Source: Mortierella sp. BCC40632
Taxonomy: Eukaryota; Mortierellomycota; Mortierellomycetes; Mortierellales; Mortierellaceae
NCBI GenBank assembly: GCA_011634665.1
Contig: WAEK01000001.1
Coordinates: 1,689,501-1,753,500 of the forward strand
Direction: 5' to 3'
Length of the DNA stretch: 64,000 nucleotides
Part shown: piece by piece, positions 34,074 through 47,955 of the stretch
Position numbering within the stretch: the stretch's first letter is position 1
Layout of the letters: the number at the start of each line of letters is the position of its first letter
Made by a program: the position numbers and the translations under genes
The notes under the pieces: generated by a model
Told to the model about the DNA's origin: nothing
Databases searched by the model: none
What the model saw: the letters and a program-made list of their open reading frames with translations, nothing else

Positions 34074-35644
34074 GTCGAAATTAGGTTAATGGAGACTGAC
34101 GGCGAGTCTGTGTGTGTGTGTGTGTGTCTGTGTCGATGGATCGTCCTGAGGATGAGATGAGACTGGATCCTGTAGAGACAGTTGGAAAATGGACAGCAAC
34201 TAAAAAAAATGCCTGAAGGAAAAAAGAACAAGTAAAGCCTAGTGGCTGAGGCTATTTTTCAAAACAAGACCAAAAGGACTGGGAGTGTGTCCACTGAACG
34301 GGTTCGGGCTCCAACAAGACAGAGACAGAGAGTAGAGTCCATGACATCCATGGTAGTGTTTTTTGGGGCTAAAACGCAGCTCTCATCCATTGGGAGCAGC
34401 ATGTCATTCGCAGAGCTTCTGAAATGAGCTGCACGTGCCGAGTCTGCCACAAGGAACACTAGACCCTGGGGGAGCGCCGTTGTGGGAGGGGATAATAGAG
34501 AGAAAGCAAGAGAGCGAGAGTGTGTGAGAGACTGCTTGATACCATAAAAAGTATTATAGCGCGAATTGTCTCCGAAGGTCGGATGGAACCACCACTGTGG
34601 GCGAAGCGAAGGATGGTACAAATGAATAGACCGTTTTTTTGTGCAGACAGAGTGCAATGAGGGGGGGAGAAAGAGGTGCGATGAAGGAATGGGGTTGGAC
34701 CACCATGAGTCAGTTGCACCATGTCCTTTTGTCAACACAGGCACCCTGGACAGTGTTCGATGTACTGGTCGGGTTGCACTAGAACAGTAACAGCAGCAGC
34801 AGCAGTAGCAAGAGAAAGCGTGCTCTGGGCTGGCTGGCTGGCTACACAGCACAACGGGGAGAGAGAGAGAGAAGGTCAATTTCGGCGTATACCTTTTGCC
34901 ACCCGAGCAATTTGCCAAAATTGCTTCCAACAAGTACACCGCTGTCTGTCGCCCGCGCTTTTGTTTCTCTCTCACTCTTTCCACCCACCAACACACACGC
35001 TCTCACACACACACACACACACTCTCTCTCTCACCCACTCACTCTCTGTCGTCGCTGTCGTCGTTGTCGTTGTCGTCATCGCTTCGCCCTTCCTAACTCT
35101 CCTCTCGGCATCTCTCCGGATCCCCGCCTTGCCAGCTCTTTCCCTTCCTTCCCATAGACGCGTGCATGGATCGCTTCGCGTGCATGGCCTTCGAGAGAAC
35201 ATCCATCCGCATCTGAATCCCCCTGCCGCATTGCCTCCGCAATCCTCACTCCCCCCCCCCTCCTTTTCTCCTCCAACTCTGCATCTCTTCATTCCTAGCA
35301 TCATCTGCTATTTCCATCCTTGTCTTTTATTTTATTTTATTTTCCAGAGTAGCATCCGCTAGATCCGCTGCACTTTACCATTTCCTCTCTTCTCCCTCTT
35401 CCCTCTCTCTCTCCCCCCAGTTCCAGGAGCCTATCAGAAGGATCATCCAGCTCGGGATCCCAGCCTTGGCATTTTTTTTTTTTTTTTTTTTTGCTTCTTT
35501 TCCTCTCATCTCAACCACTACTTTCTCGTACCGTACTTCTACAGAGAGAAAGAGAGAACGAGAAAAAGAAAGTAAGAAAGAAAGAAAGAAAAAGTGCGAG
35601 CAGAGCGAGCGAGCGAGAAAAATAATAACACCTGAATCGACATT
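34074..35644. other. Divergent intergenic region, CGR1 / PP4R3
   Basis: About 1.6 kb. It holds CGR1 upstream sequence with a GT repeat near 34109-34128, a CAG-like run at about 34790-34810, a GA tract near 34858-34873, CA/CT repeats near 34990-35030 and a CT-rich stretch near 35385-35420. A poly-T run is at 35474-35492, and purine-rich sequence (35540-35625) runs up to the PP4R3 ATG. No gene accepted; a 213-codon frame on + is repeat-driven. Confidence 0.5.
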
Positions 35645-37864
35645 ATGGAATCGTCGCTCAAGATGCGTGTCAAGGTCTATCGACTCGCCAACGGAACTGA
35701 TTGGATCGATCAGGGTACCGGTCATTGTTCATGTGAAATCAATGCGGTAAGGATCCTCAAAGTTTGTTTTTTTTTTTTTTTCTCCTTCCCCCCTTCTTCT
35801 CCCCGACTATTATCTTTTCTCTTCCTCAATCACTTTAGCCTCCTCATCCTTGCTTGTCATCGGAAGGAGCTTCCGTTTCTACCTTTTTTTCTTTCTTTCT
35901 TTCTTTCTTTCTCTTTCTCTCGACTCTTTTGTTCTTCAAACCGCGCAGCATCTTCAGGCTGCAGCAACCAGCCAACTAAAAAAAAAAAAAAAAGGCGACT
36001 CGTTGGCCACAAGGAAGACAATCAGGATTCCACGAGGAAGAGAAAGAAGAGGGAAATGGCCTTTGCAGCGCCCTTGTGTCCCCGAAGACACGAATCTTGG
36101 ACGGAAAAGCGGCATAGTTTTGCCAGACTCGCTGCTTTCTTTCTTTCTTTCTTTCCCTATTCTCTCTTTTTTTTGGCTGCTGCTGCTGCTCCTGCTGGAA
36201 CTATGGACTGCCGCGGGATAGAGACGCCCATAGATGTATCAACATGTACTTCTCATTCTGTTGGCTGTACACCGTCAAAACGTGTTTTTTTTTTTTTTTT
36301 TTTTGCGCCAAGCGGACAAAAAAAAAAATTCTCTGGAGCACGCGAGCAGATCCTGGGAAACCAGCGCTACACCTTCCTCTTCTTCTCTACCCCCATTCCC
36401 TGCGCCCCCACTCCTTTACTGTGCAAAAAAAAAAAAAAAAAAAAATTTAATTTTTTTTTTCTATTTTCAATCTTTGTTCTAAATGTAGGATAAGTCTGAA
36501 GGATCGCTTATTGTTCACTCCGAAGAAGATGAAGACAGAGTGATCCTGAGTTCCAAGATAAAGATATCCGACGGTGAAGGCGAAGACCCTTATCAGCGAC
36601 AGCAAGGTAAAAGAGAGACAAAGATCAAACTGATCGTCATGCTAACAGAGTCGATCACCTGCGATAGTTGCAGAATAGAGAACTATTTGCAATAGGTACT
36701 GACCTCTTTCTTCTTCTTCTTCTTCTTCTCCCTTGGATTATCTTCTTCTTTCTCCTCCCCTTCCCCTTCCCCTTCCCCTGATGAAAATTGTTTCTTTTTT
36801 TTTTGATAGAAACGTTGATTGTCTGGACCGAGGATGACGGGGTTGATCTTGCTCTCAGTTTTCAGGAGGCAGAAGGATGCGCAGAAATTTGGTAAAGGCA
36901 AACAAAACAAAAAAAAAAAAGCCCACCTACTCCAACCTCTCAAACATCCTGGTTTATCTTATCTCCCTATTTATTATGTACCCATGGACGGAATGGATCT
37001 CATCAGTACCTGCTATTTTCTTTTTTTAATACCATCTTTAATGAAATCAAACATAACTGACTTGCTGATCTCTCTGCATACATTCTGATCACTAGGGAAA
37101 GCATCGCAGAAGTCCAGCAGCGCTATAGTATGTTGTTGTTGTTTTGCCCAAAAGAGTCGTACAAAAGTAGTCATATCTAGATGACTGTTCAAAGATGCAG
37201 ATTCTAACGCTGCGCTCTTTTTTTCTTCTTCTTCTTCTTCTTCTTCTTCCCACTGGGCGTTGGTCTAATGATTAGATCAAGTTCTTTTCGACGACTCACC
37301 CGATATCAATGGAGTTGGCAATGGAGAATTCACACTTCCGGATCCAGACATCAACAACCTAGCAGAAATTGAACAACTTATCAGAGAGGCACATGGAACT
37401 ATTCATGACAAGGAACGGTTGGCAGCTTTTGTTATCCTTCATGTAAGCCATGTTGCTCGAGGCACTTTTTTTGTCCCTTGCCAGCTTCCTTGACTGCTAG
37501 ACCACTTGTCGGGATCCTTTGGAGTGGAGCCTTTTCTTTTCTTTTCTTTTCATTTTCATTTTCTTTTTTCTTTGCAAAAGGACATCTCTCTTGGGCGTAA
37601 TGATTGACGTTCTATTTATTTACTCTTCTTCTTGTGATCCTGTATTAGAATTATATCGACAAACTTGTGCCAATGTTTGAGACATGCGAGGATCTGGAGA
37701 GTATAGCAGAGTTACATATCTTGCACAGGATCATGATTGGTATCAGTAAGTCAGGATCACCATCACCAGCCTACAGCTTTTTTTAAGGGAGAGAAAGAAA
37801 GAGAATAATTTTCGGCGAGCCGTCTTGCTTTGTTTATTTGGTTGGTGTGAGATTGGATTGGCTA

Positions 37865-37895
<31 letters not shown>

Positions 37896-39431
37896 CTGAC
37901 CATCTGGTTCTTTTCTCAATTTATAGTCACGTTGAACGATATACCAATCCTTCAGTATGTTCTCAAGGATGAAGTCTTTTTGAACTGCCTGGGAATGCTG
38001 GAATGTAAGAGTTTTTCGAATTCATGGACCTGGATCATGGCGTATAAACAAATCCGGATTTTTTTTTTTTTTTTTAAAGCTGACTATATTTATTTTTTTT
38101 TTTTTTCGCCCATCTACATCTCTCCAGACGAACCAGAACTAGAGGACAAAAAGGAAGACTATCGCGAGTTCTTGACAAAGCGAGCCAGATTTAAGCAGGT
38201 GGTCCCTATCAATGATCGGGATGTAGAGCAAAAGATTCATCATGCCTTTCGACTACTTTTCCTCCGAGACACTGTCCTTGCACGCGTTCTGGACGAAGGA
38301 TTGTCGACGGCCTTGACGACACTTATCTTTTATCACAACATGGACATTGTGACCTATATTCATCAGGATCGTGTCTTTTTGAGGGAACTGTTTGATATCC
38401 TGGAGAATGAGGGGGAAACTGCAGAAAGGAAAAGAGATGTTGTTCTGTTTATTCAGCAGTTTTGTTCGATCGCCAAGGGTCTACAGCAAAGCGCTCGGAT
38501 CAGCCTATACCGGTATGAGTCCGTCTTTTTCGATCATTTTTTTTTCTCTTACTAGTCTCTTGATAAAAGACATTTGGCTGGAATGAGACTGACAATCGTT
38601 ACCCTCTCACTCACCACGATAATCATAGCACATTGACTCAGGCGGGATTGTTCAAGGTGCTAGAGTTTGCACTGGCCGATACTCAATCCAAGATCAGGAC
38701 TGCAGGAGCAGAGATTATGTTGTCCACGATTGAGCATGACCCCAATGTAGTCCGATCTCATATTGTCAAACAAGTAGGTGCCAAGGCACCCAACCAACTG
38801 ATGGACATTATTCTGGATCTCTTTTTGGGCGAAGTCGACATGGGCATCAAACTACAATTTTCAGAAGTGATTCGATTGTTACTGGATACCAACTCGAACC
38901 AGAACGAGGTTGGGATGCCCACGGTTCTGGACCCTATTCCCAACATGGATCCAGAAGCGGACAAATTCTTGGATATCCTGTATTCGCCCCCTGTCTTTCT
39001 CAACAAGTTTGTATCACCTCTGCTTGAGCTTGAAGAAGGTATTCCTTTTTTATATTTATATATTTTGGAACATTTCAGTCATGAGGATGATCCTGTGAAA
39101 TATCATGCCTATCCTTTTTTTTTTTTTTTTTTTTTTATCTCACTCATCTCTGTCTGCATTTTTTTTTTTTTTTTCTCGAAACAAAAAAAAAAAAAAAAAA
39201 AAATAGGGGTGACAGCGTTTAGCCGCCCAATGGCAACGACATGCGAGAATATCTGTCAGATTCTTTCGTTTATGGTCCGACATCATGCATTCAGGAGCAA
39301 GTACTACGTCCTCTCCAGCGGCATTGTACCCAAAGTGTGCCTATTGTTCAAGAATCGGGATCAACACCTTCGACTCTGTATGGATAAATTTCTCTTGAGT
39401 GTTCTTGGAGAGTGCCAACGCAAAATGGCCG

Positions 39432-39464
<33 letters not shown>

Positions 39465-41396
39465 CTGTTGCCTAATACTTTATTATTATTATTTTCAAAC
39501 TAGCTGCCCTGCGGTTCTTTAGAACCTGTGTTGGATTGAACGACGAGTTTTATCATCGATACCTGATCAAGAACAATCTCATTCAACATATTGTCGATCT
39601 ACTCCTTGCCACGGGCAACAAGAATAATCTCTTGAATTCAGCTTGCATCGAGTTTTTTGATTTCATCCGAAGTGTATGTCCTAGATCTCCTCGCAACCTA
39701 CAGCAAAAAAAAAAAAAAAAAAAAAAATACGCATGCACACATACGCAAAGAAGGAGACAGGTTCTCAAGATCTGACCGCTCTTCTTGTTTTTCTTTCACC
39801 CTTCATAATTTTACCCTTTCCTATCCAATCCATTAGGAAAACATCAAGTCTTTGATTTCACACGTTGTACCGACACATGGAGAAAAGCTGAAAAACATTG
39901 AATACGTCAACACATTCAAGGCATTGATTCGACGCTATGAACAACATCAGGATACCTCTCTAGTTGATTCAGAAACAGACGACGCCATCGCAGGCTCGGG
40001 TGATTCTCGGTCATTGACTCAGAAGGGTGGCTACGGTTGGATGTCTACAGTGGATGAGGTGGAGGAAGCCTATTTCAATGATTCAGACGAAGAGGACGAA
40101 GTCCCTGATGACGAGGGCAAAGAAGATGATCCACCCATGTCTGATTGGCGCAGGAGAACCAAACCCTTGATGAATGTAGAACATGAGGAAGATTCGCTCT
40201 CAGAAGAAGAGGATGAATCAACAGATCATCTTGGGATGGAAGATACGACACGAATTCTCTCTGGTGCCACTCCTCGAGCTCCTTCTCCCCCTCCCCCAAT
40301 CTTGCCACTTCGGAGAAAGTTGGTGGATTATGGTGAGGATGACGATGATAGCGATGAAGACTCGGTGTTTACTCGACATGTATCGGATACGGCCAAGAAG
40401 GCGGCCAGTTCCACCAAGAGCATCCCAACCTCGGATCAGGAGCCTCCAGAAAAGCGTCCCAAATTGGATTCAGAATCAGAACTTGGCAGTAGCCACAGCG
40501 GCAGTGGAGATGAATCTATTCAACCAATGGAACACGCTGATCAATCTTCAGATACACCGGGCTCCCCTACCCTTGGTCTTACCTCAGATCCTACTTTGGA
40601 AATGCAAACAGAAGGTCGTCCAAGTTCGGAGAGTGGAGGCGACAGTGGAACAGAGAGTGAAGGTAGTCTTGTCTCACCAACTTCCTCTCAGGTCTCTCAA
40701 GAGGACAAGAAAGGACTCACGGGTTCAACAACGACCACCACTCCCATCAAATTTAAACTTGGTACACTCCGGAATGGTCGATCTCCTTCTCCTCTTTCTA
40801 CTTCGACTGCCTCGACCACTTCTTCTGGCGCCTCTTCTTCCTCTCAGGCCAACAAGTCTCGATCCGTGTCCCCAGCCTCTGGAACAGGACCTGCTACGAC
40901 GGCTACTAATGTTGGATCATCTCCTTCTTCGTCGTCGTCCGTCACAGCGGGATCTGCGACGGCAGGGTCGACCTCGACTCGAACTGGGATTGCCTTTGTC
41001 CGGGCGAGTTCAACGGATGGTACTGGAACCCTGTCGGGGGAATTGAAGACAAAGACACCTGAGGGTGAGGATCGGGATGGGATGGCTCAAGCAGCGATCC
41101 ATTTGAAGAGTGATATGGCCATGGATTTTAAACGACCTGATCCAGATTCGTTGGGAGATCCAAAGTGGAGTGGCAGTAGTAGTAGTGGTAATGGTAATGG
41201 TGGAGAGCAGGGTAATGCGACTCGACCAAGGGAGAGTTCTGCTTCGCCCATGCCTTTTGTACCTTCACCTTCGACATCTCAATCCTCCAAGGAAGCCATG
41301 ACGGAGAGTTCCGAGTTGAATCAGAAAGAAGATTCAGAGGAGGATCGGTCCAGGTCACCTTTGTCTGCTGTATCTGTGCAAGCTGCTGCTGAGTGA
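35645..41396 (+). CDS. Protein phosphatase 4 regulatory subunit 3 (Psy2/SMEK family)
   Basis: Regulatory subunit that targets PP4 to substrates such as phosphorylated DNA-damage proteins. Twelve exons: 35645-35746, 36489-36606, 36810-36891, 37096-37127, 37276-37442, 37649-37745, 37927-38004, 38128-38512, 38629-39038, 39207-39377, 39504-39673, 39837-41396; every phase fits, 1123 residues. The N-terminal EVH1-like domain starts [20 protein letters not shown] and includes ETLIVWTED. The SMK-1 region and helical repeats include [48 protein letters not shown] and [16 protein letters not shown]. The last 400 residues are acidic and Ser/Thr-rich and look disordered, as usual for this family. Introns carry long T-runs and a TA repeat (39432-39460). 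Confidence 0.95.
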
Positions 41397-42444
41397 GCAT
41401 GAGATGGTAGAAGGAAGGAAGGAGAGAAGGAAGGAGGAAGAGATTCTTTCCGATTCTTTTTTTTTTTTTTTTTTTATCCTCAAATGTACACCTTTCTTTT
41501 TCTTTTTTCTTTTTTTTCTTTCTTTCTTCTTTTTTCCGTTTTACTTTTCCTCCCCCTCCCCTCTTATTCCACCATGACCACCGCCATTATTGCCGACCGA
41601 TCATTATCTATCACTTCATTGCCATTTGTCCCATTGCCTAAGCTATTATTTCCCCCCCTTCCTTCTCCTTTCGCTACCTTAGTTTATTATCACCCATTCT
41701 TACTTATCCCCTTTGAAACCATCCTTTCATTTTCTCTCTCTCTCTCTCTTTCTACAATGCCTTGTCATCTTTTCATATTCAAGACTCTATTCTTTTTTTT
41801 TTCTTTTCTATTTTCCCTGCTGCTCATAGCCTTGTCCTCTTCAAAAAGGGAAGGGGGGAGGAGGAGGAGGCAATGGATGAAGCATTTTGTTTTGCACCTT
41901 GGCTGGATTCAAGAGAGCATTATTGAGATAGAGACTCCTTTTTTTTTTTCTTCTTCTTCTTCTTCTTCTTTTTTCCCTTCTCCTCTTTCTCCTCTTTCCC
42001 CTCTATCTTTTCTTTTCTTTTTTTTTTTCTTTTTTTTTTTAATTTCTTACTAGTCAGGGGTCCACCAATGTACATTAAAAAAAAAAAAAAAACAAAAAAC
42101 AAACAAACATCGACAAAACATATCATTATATTATTATTACTTTGTTATTTTTTTTCTGCAGACAAAGATATCTTTCGGTTTCGGTGGGGTCCCGATTGAT
42201 TTTTTTTTTTTTCCTTTCCCTCCTTTTCCATTTTTTTTCTTTCTTTCTTTCTTTCTTTTTACTTTCTGCCTTTGCTTTGTTTTGCTTGTCGGCGGGTCGA
42301 GTGTGGGCGTATTCATTTTTCTTTTTCTTTTTTTTTTCATATCTTTTTGAGTTCATTAGACAAAGCAGCCTGTTCTTTTCTTTTTTTTCCTTTTTTTTTT
42401 CTGGTTTTTTCCTTCTCCTTTTCTTGTCCATGCTTTTTCCATAA
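41397..42444. other. Convergent 3' regions (PP4R3 / SH3 protein)
   Basis: About 1 kb of T-rich, pyrimidine-rich sequence on the plus strand with many T-runs (for example 41459-41475 and 42015-42040) and an A-run at 42077-42091. Frames over 100 codons here are nearly all Phe/Leu/Ser or Lys/Glu and were rejected. It should carry both 3' UTRs. Confidence 0.55.
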
Positions 42445-45022
42445 CTACCACTTGGTTCCAACCTTCTTCTTGGTCTTGACTGCGGCTGCCATCTGCTTGG
42501 TCGTCATTTGAGAGTTCACTCCAATCGAATTAGACGACTGTAGCGTTGATGGTGACTGTGGTAGCTGTTGCTGTTGTTGCTGCTGCTGCTGTGAGAACTG
42601 CATCGGTTGGAATTGTCCTGGTCCACCACTACCACCATAGGCTGTGTATTGCGATTGTTGACCAGATTGCATCGACTGACTTCCATAGGCAACATACTGT
42701 CCAGTAGGTCCACTGCCCGAGGGCGAGGTTGGGGTAGATCCCATGGTACCAGGAAGACTAAACCGGGCTCCCTGTTGTTGTTGTGGAGAAATCGGAGAGG
42801 TAGGAGACATCAATGGTGCCTGCTGCTGTTGACCAGGCTGGAATCGTCCCACCATACCCGTCATGCCCTCTGGAAGTGGCCCTGGTCCAGTTCCCATGCT
42901 TGATGCATTCCTCATGCTTGGTGGTGGAGAGATGGGTGGCTGACCGGATCCTGGAAAGAAGGTGTACACCGGATTGGCCGACTGAGATACCATTGGCTGA
43001 GGCGGAGGTACAGGGAACGATGACTGTTGGCCTGCAGAAGCAGTGGGTCCGACCATAGGAGATGTCAGCGATGGCTCAGCAAGATTACCGGGTCCAGATC
43101 CATCCCGCCTGTGATCACCCTCGTGTCCACTCATCGTACCATTGTTCATCCCAGAGTCATTCCTGTATCCAGCCTCCTGGGCTGGAAGTCCGGCTGTAGT
43201 TGGAGCAGAAGAGTTGGAGCCTCCAAGGGGACCAGACCCACTAACAGAGGAACCAGCAGAACTGTCTTCAGCTGCTAGTGAAGCTGAAACCGCTGAACTC
43301 ACGCCTTGAACACCGGAGTGTTGTTGCTGCTGAAATGGAAGTGGGCTATTTTCGGTGGGAGATGGTGCCATAAACGAATGACGGACAGAGACTGTAATGG
43401 ATGGGTACTTGGTGCCTGGGGGTACCTTTCTTTAAAGCGGAAGAAATATATGTATATATTTTTAAAAAAAGGGGGTCCATGTTAGGGATTTTTCAAAAGA
43501 GAAAAAAAAAGGAAATGGTTTGATAAAAAGAGAAATACCAAAGAGAGGGAGGGAAAGGCACTTACATCTCCTGAACATAGAGTGCTGGGAAGATTCCAAT
43601 GTCTCTTCGAAGGCTACCCTTCCACCAGTCAGCATTCACTATAAGATTTTATCCGCAACAAAAAATAAATAAATAAATAAAAAGCAACATGGTCAGTAAA
43701 ACGATGGTAAAAAAAAAACAGCGACAACAGAGAACCGCAGACAATACAAAAACACACACACAGGAAACAAAACAAACAAAAAAAGGGCCCCTTACCAAAC
43801 TCAATCACATTAATAATATCTCCCTTCTTGAAAGAGAGATCACCTTCATCTTCACCAGAAAAGTCAAACTTGGCCTGAGCTCGAGTAATCACATCCATCT
43901 GGCGCTGCTCCGATATATTCGACTGGACCGAGAGACGGCTGCCATTGTCAGATCCTACAGGCGAATTGGCTCCTCCAGGCATTGCCTGTTGAGGGATCTG
44001 AACAACAGGTTGCTCCTGTGGCACAACAGGCACCTGGTATGGTCCAAGGGCAGCTGCTCCTTCAGAGTGCATAGCCGTCGCAGCTGGAGACGAGGACATG
44101 GCGATCGACATTCTGGCGGCTTGGATGGTCTCCAGAGCCGCAGAAGCTGTATGCTGGTGACCAGTTCCACTCGTGCCACCTGTGATGTTGGATGCGCGCT
44201 TAGAAGACTTTTCCATGATCACTGGATAGGGACTAGTGGCGCGAGTCTGATCAGGTGTTGATCTCGTCGACGATCCAGAAGAATGTTGCTGGTGAGCACC
44301 CTTCAAAGGCTGATCAGATCGATCCTGCTCTTGAGCTCGCTGTTGTGGCTGCTCCTGTTGAGATGGCGTAGGATGGTCATACTGGCCATGGCCATGGGCT
44401 TGAGTTTGCGACTTGGATGAAGCCTGAGAATTAGGTGGAGACTGGGACACGGGTGGCTGCTGCTGCTGAAGGTGGATATTAGCTAGGCCTGAGCCTGGCA
44501 CCATGACAGACTCTGGTCGAGGACCTGATGATCCTTGCGACACTGGCACCTGTCCAAGTGGACTAAAAGGTGCAGGTGAAACTGGGATGGGCCCTTGAGC
44601 ATATTGCACCTGACCGTATTGAGACACATATTGCTGCGGCAAAGCACCAGCTCCTGGTCCAGACGAAACAATTGGAATAGGTCCTCCATACTGTTGACTC
44701 TGTTGCTGACCCGACAGCGGACCAAAAGATGGAGTTGATGCCATAATTCCATGGGCTGGCTGAAGTGGAGGAGATTGCTGATAAGCAAGAGGCGAAGCCT
44801 GGTGCTGTTGGTGTTTGGCATCCTTGCTCTCCTTGGACTCTTTCTTTGCATCCTTTGAAAAGAATGAGGTACGAACCACGCTCATAAAGCCCTTTCCTGA
44901 AGATTTGGGATGCGACTCGGTGCTAGGCGATGCCGAAGATGTCGATGCTGCTGGGGGTGGACCCTGTTGACTATGAGCATTGATATGCTCTGGTCCTGTA
45001 TGAAGAGGTAGATGTGGAAGAG

Positions 45023-45054
<32 letters not shown>

Positions 45055-47693
45055 TGCGAATGCACTAGCTGCGCCTGGTGTGAGATCCCAGATGGCTGAA
45101 CCATCTGCTGTTGACCTTGTGCTGGGCCCATTCCTGGGGTCTGAGGCAGGTGATGGGATGGATGAGCTGAGGACGGACCCATGCCTGGAGTCTGAGGCAG
45201 GGGTTGATGAGCTGGGGATGGACCCATGCCTGGAGTCTGAGGCAAATGATGAGGCTGAGCTGAGTAGGATCCTGGTGCCTGCATTTGGTGTTGCAATTGT
45301 ACAGCGGGCAACGGCTGTTGACTCTGTCCTGACAAAGCCTGTGCACCATACTGCTCCTGAGGGAGAGCCTGGAACTGATGTTGCTGTGGCTGTGGCTGCT
45401 GAGCTGGGGTCGAAGAAGGCGCGGTTTCTTCTTCCAAGGCGCCATGAACCTGGGCTCGCATTTGCAGCTGAGAATGCCTCTGAGCCGACAAGGATCCCTT
45501 GATGGATGGCTTTGACTTTGGTTGATATGGCTTTGGCTGGTAAAGCTGGTAGGGCATGACGGGCATCACCATGGGCTGGGGCATGGTGGGATCGGTCAAG
45601 GGTACAAAAGAAGCCGATGAGGCTGGATCGGCCCCAGAAGAGGCTGCAACAGGGCCCAAGGACGGTGTAGAGCTTTCTTGGATCGTAGGAGCAGCAGGGG
45701 TCGTCGTGGGCTGGACGAGCATCGCGGGAACGGCAACAAGAGATGGGTTGAATGTCACAGGCGCATTCTCGTCAGCCATTGAGGATGGCTCCTCATCCTT
45801 TGGAGGTGGTTTGGGAGGCTCAGCTCCCGAGGCCTTGAATGATTCCAGAGAAGTCACTGAACCCTTGCCATCTACGAACGAGTCAGCAGCGGTACTAGCA
45901 GCGGAAGCCTCTTGAACATGTCGTGAAAAGGACGAGACATTCTCAGCTGGAGGAGAAGCTTCTGTCGGAGAAGGGGCCCCACCCATCTCGTCCAGGATCT
46001 CGGTGATAGACTGTTGTGGAGTAGCTGAATAAAACTTTTCTGGCTGGAATACGACGGGGGAAGCGGAAGGAGGAGGAGCGTAAATGGTAGGTTGGGTTGT
46101 TGCGCCCTCTCCCTGATGCTGATGCTGCTGATGCTGCTGATGCTGCTGCTGCTGCTGCTGAGCCTGCTCAACAAGAAGACTGCTCCGGTAGTTTCTATCC
46201 CCGTATAGAGGATTCGTGGAGGGAGCCAAGGCAGGGGCAGGGGTCATCGGTGCATATTGAATGCTCTGTTGTTGCTGTTGTCCAAACACAAGGCCACATA
46301 AATATTAGTCTGCTCCGCCTGGTTACTCAAAAAAATGCTCAGAATGCTCATCATATTGAACCAACGAATGCGGCGCAGGTTCGAACGGAAGACACAGCAC
46401 ACAAGCACATATAACAACATAACACACAACATAACAACAACACAACACAAGAGAGAGAGACTTACAAGAGAAGAGATGGCGGGCTGGGAAACGGCAAGGG
46501 GTGTATCCTGTTTGGCCGGGGCCGCGGAGATCAGAGGAGAAGGAGAAGAGTCCATGGCTACGAGGCTAAACGTGGATCCCGCTGCGCTGGTCTCAGGTAC
46601 AGCAATCGAGTGCACATCGCCCGAGGAGGATGGGACAGGAGGAGAAGAGACGATAGAAGGTCGATAGATGCTGTTGGTTGCAATGCTGCTAAAATTGGCA
46701 CTATCCATCTCTTCGCTCTCTTCTTCATCCTCATCCGCCTCCTCTTCCTTTACAAAGTTGTTCTTGGCTTTCATGCCATTGCTGCTGCTTGGTCGGGCAG
46801 AGTCAGCGGTCACAGCGTTTGCAGGCGACGAGTCAAAACGACTCGACCAAGATGCATGATCCATGGCTGGAGACAGTGCTCGGTCGACAATGATTTTCTC
46901 TTCCACGTCTTCGTCTTTGCCCTCGCCCAGGGGTGAAGGAGTGCGACGTTCATCCACTGCGCTTTCAGTGTCCAGAACTGAGGCCTCGAGTTCGTCTGGG
47001 TCACCGATGGTACTCATGGGCACAAGGTTGTCCAGGTCGCCTGTTGTCAGTTCGGTCAAGCTTGAGGGTTCAGGTGTAGTTTGATCCAGCGACTGCTCCT
47101 GTTGCAAGAGTCTCTCCCGCTCCCGAGCCTCAGCTTGGAGGTCGAGCTCTGGTTCGCTCTCGACATCGTAGGCGTCTTGGCTAGCAGAGAGAGGCCTGAA
47201 GATGGTGGGAGCAGGGAGAGTCACGGGTGCGAGGGAGGTCGAGTGTACAGGAGGCAGAGTATCGAGCTGCGGTGAAGGTGGTAATGGTGCATGAGCCGTC
47301 GTTGTTGTGGCTGTGGCGGTGGTCGTGGTCGTGGTGGTCGTGGTGGTAGTAGTCGAGGGGGTGAGAGTAGACGTGGAGGTGGCTGCGACAAAACTCCTGG
47401 GGCGGTCCCTATCCCTGTCAGAGGACACGTCGATGACCTGGAGGTCGGACTCGAACGAGGCGCGATGAGGCTGTGGCACGGGCTGTGAGTGACCAGAAGC
47501 GAACAAAGGGCTTGGACTGGCGGGGATGACCTGGGGTGTGAAAACCTGGACATCGACTCGACACAGCTCGGTCAGGATGCTGTTTGTAGAAGAGCGGAGC
47601 CAAAAAAGAACAGAAGGAGAAACAGGGGGGGAGAGAGAGAGAGAGAAGAGAGAAGAGATAGAAGAGACAGAGAGAGAGAGAAGAGAGACAGAT

Positions 47694-47728
<35 letters not shown>

Positions 47729-47955
47729 AGTGACAAAACGGTGTCAGTTGGGCGCGCCTGACAGCGGCAAACGCAGGTTCGTGCACCCTTTTGGCGGGGT
47801 GAGCGAGGTGCGGTACTAAGAGAAGAAAGGGAACAGGGAACTCACACTTTGAGGGATTCATCATTGATGACACCTTGGTCATGCAAGAATGAGATGTGGC
47901 CATGAAGCGACTGTAGGATATGCGAGCATGCCGCCTGGGTGAGGATGGTGGCCAT
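42445..47955 (-). CDS. Large Gln/Pro-rich SH3-domain protein (Lsb1/Pin3-like architecture)
   Basis: Five exons: 47955-47846, 47579-46466, 46274-43796, 43638-43566, 43429-42445, phase-consistent, 1586 residues. The N-terminus (SLHGHISFLHDQGVINDESL) resembles the short helical start of fungal Lsb1/Pin3-type SH3 proteins, which bind the actin regulator Las17/WASP. A long disordered region follows, rich in Gln, Pro and Ser, with poly-Gln tracts from CAG/CAA codons near 45020-45065 and 46125-46160. One SH3 domain spans about residues 1207-1258 (AKFDFSGEDEGDLSFKKGD, then across the junction ADWWKGSLRRDIGIFPALYV). The C-terminus is again Gln/Pro/Ser-rich and ends GTKW. Actin-patch or endocytic function is inferred from domain order only. 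Acceptor of exon 3 lies in CAACAG repeats and could shift by 3-6 bases. Confidence 0.85.

Noticed and set aside
34721..35362. 213-codon frame on the plus strand
   Set aside because: Repeat-derived His/Thr/Ser/Leu composition, and it lies in the upstream region of PP4R3 with no splice or domain support.
41484..42461. Frames of 100-190 codons in both directions
   Set aside because: Almost entirely Phe/Leu/Ser or Lys/Glu from T-rich 3' flanks of two convergent genes.
46340..46400. tRNA-like B-box (GGTTCGAAC)
   Set aside because: No A-box at the right distance and no acceptor-stem pairing; it lies in an intron of the SH3 gene.
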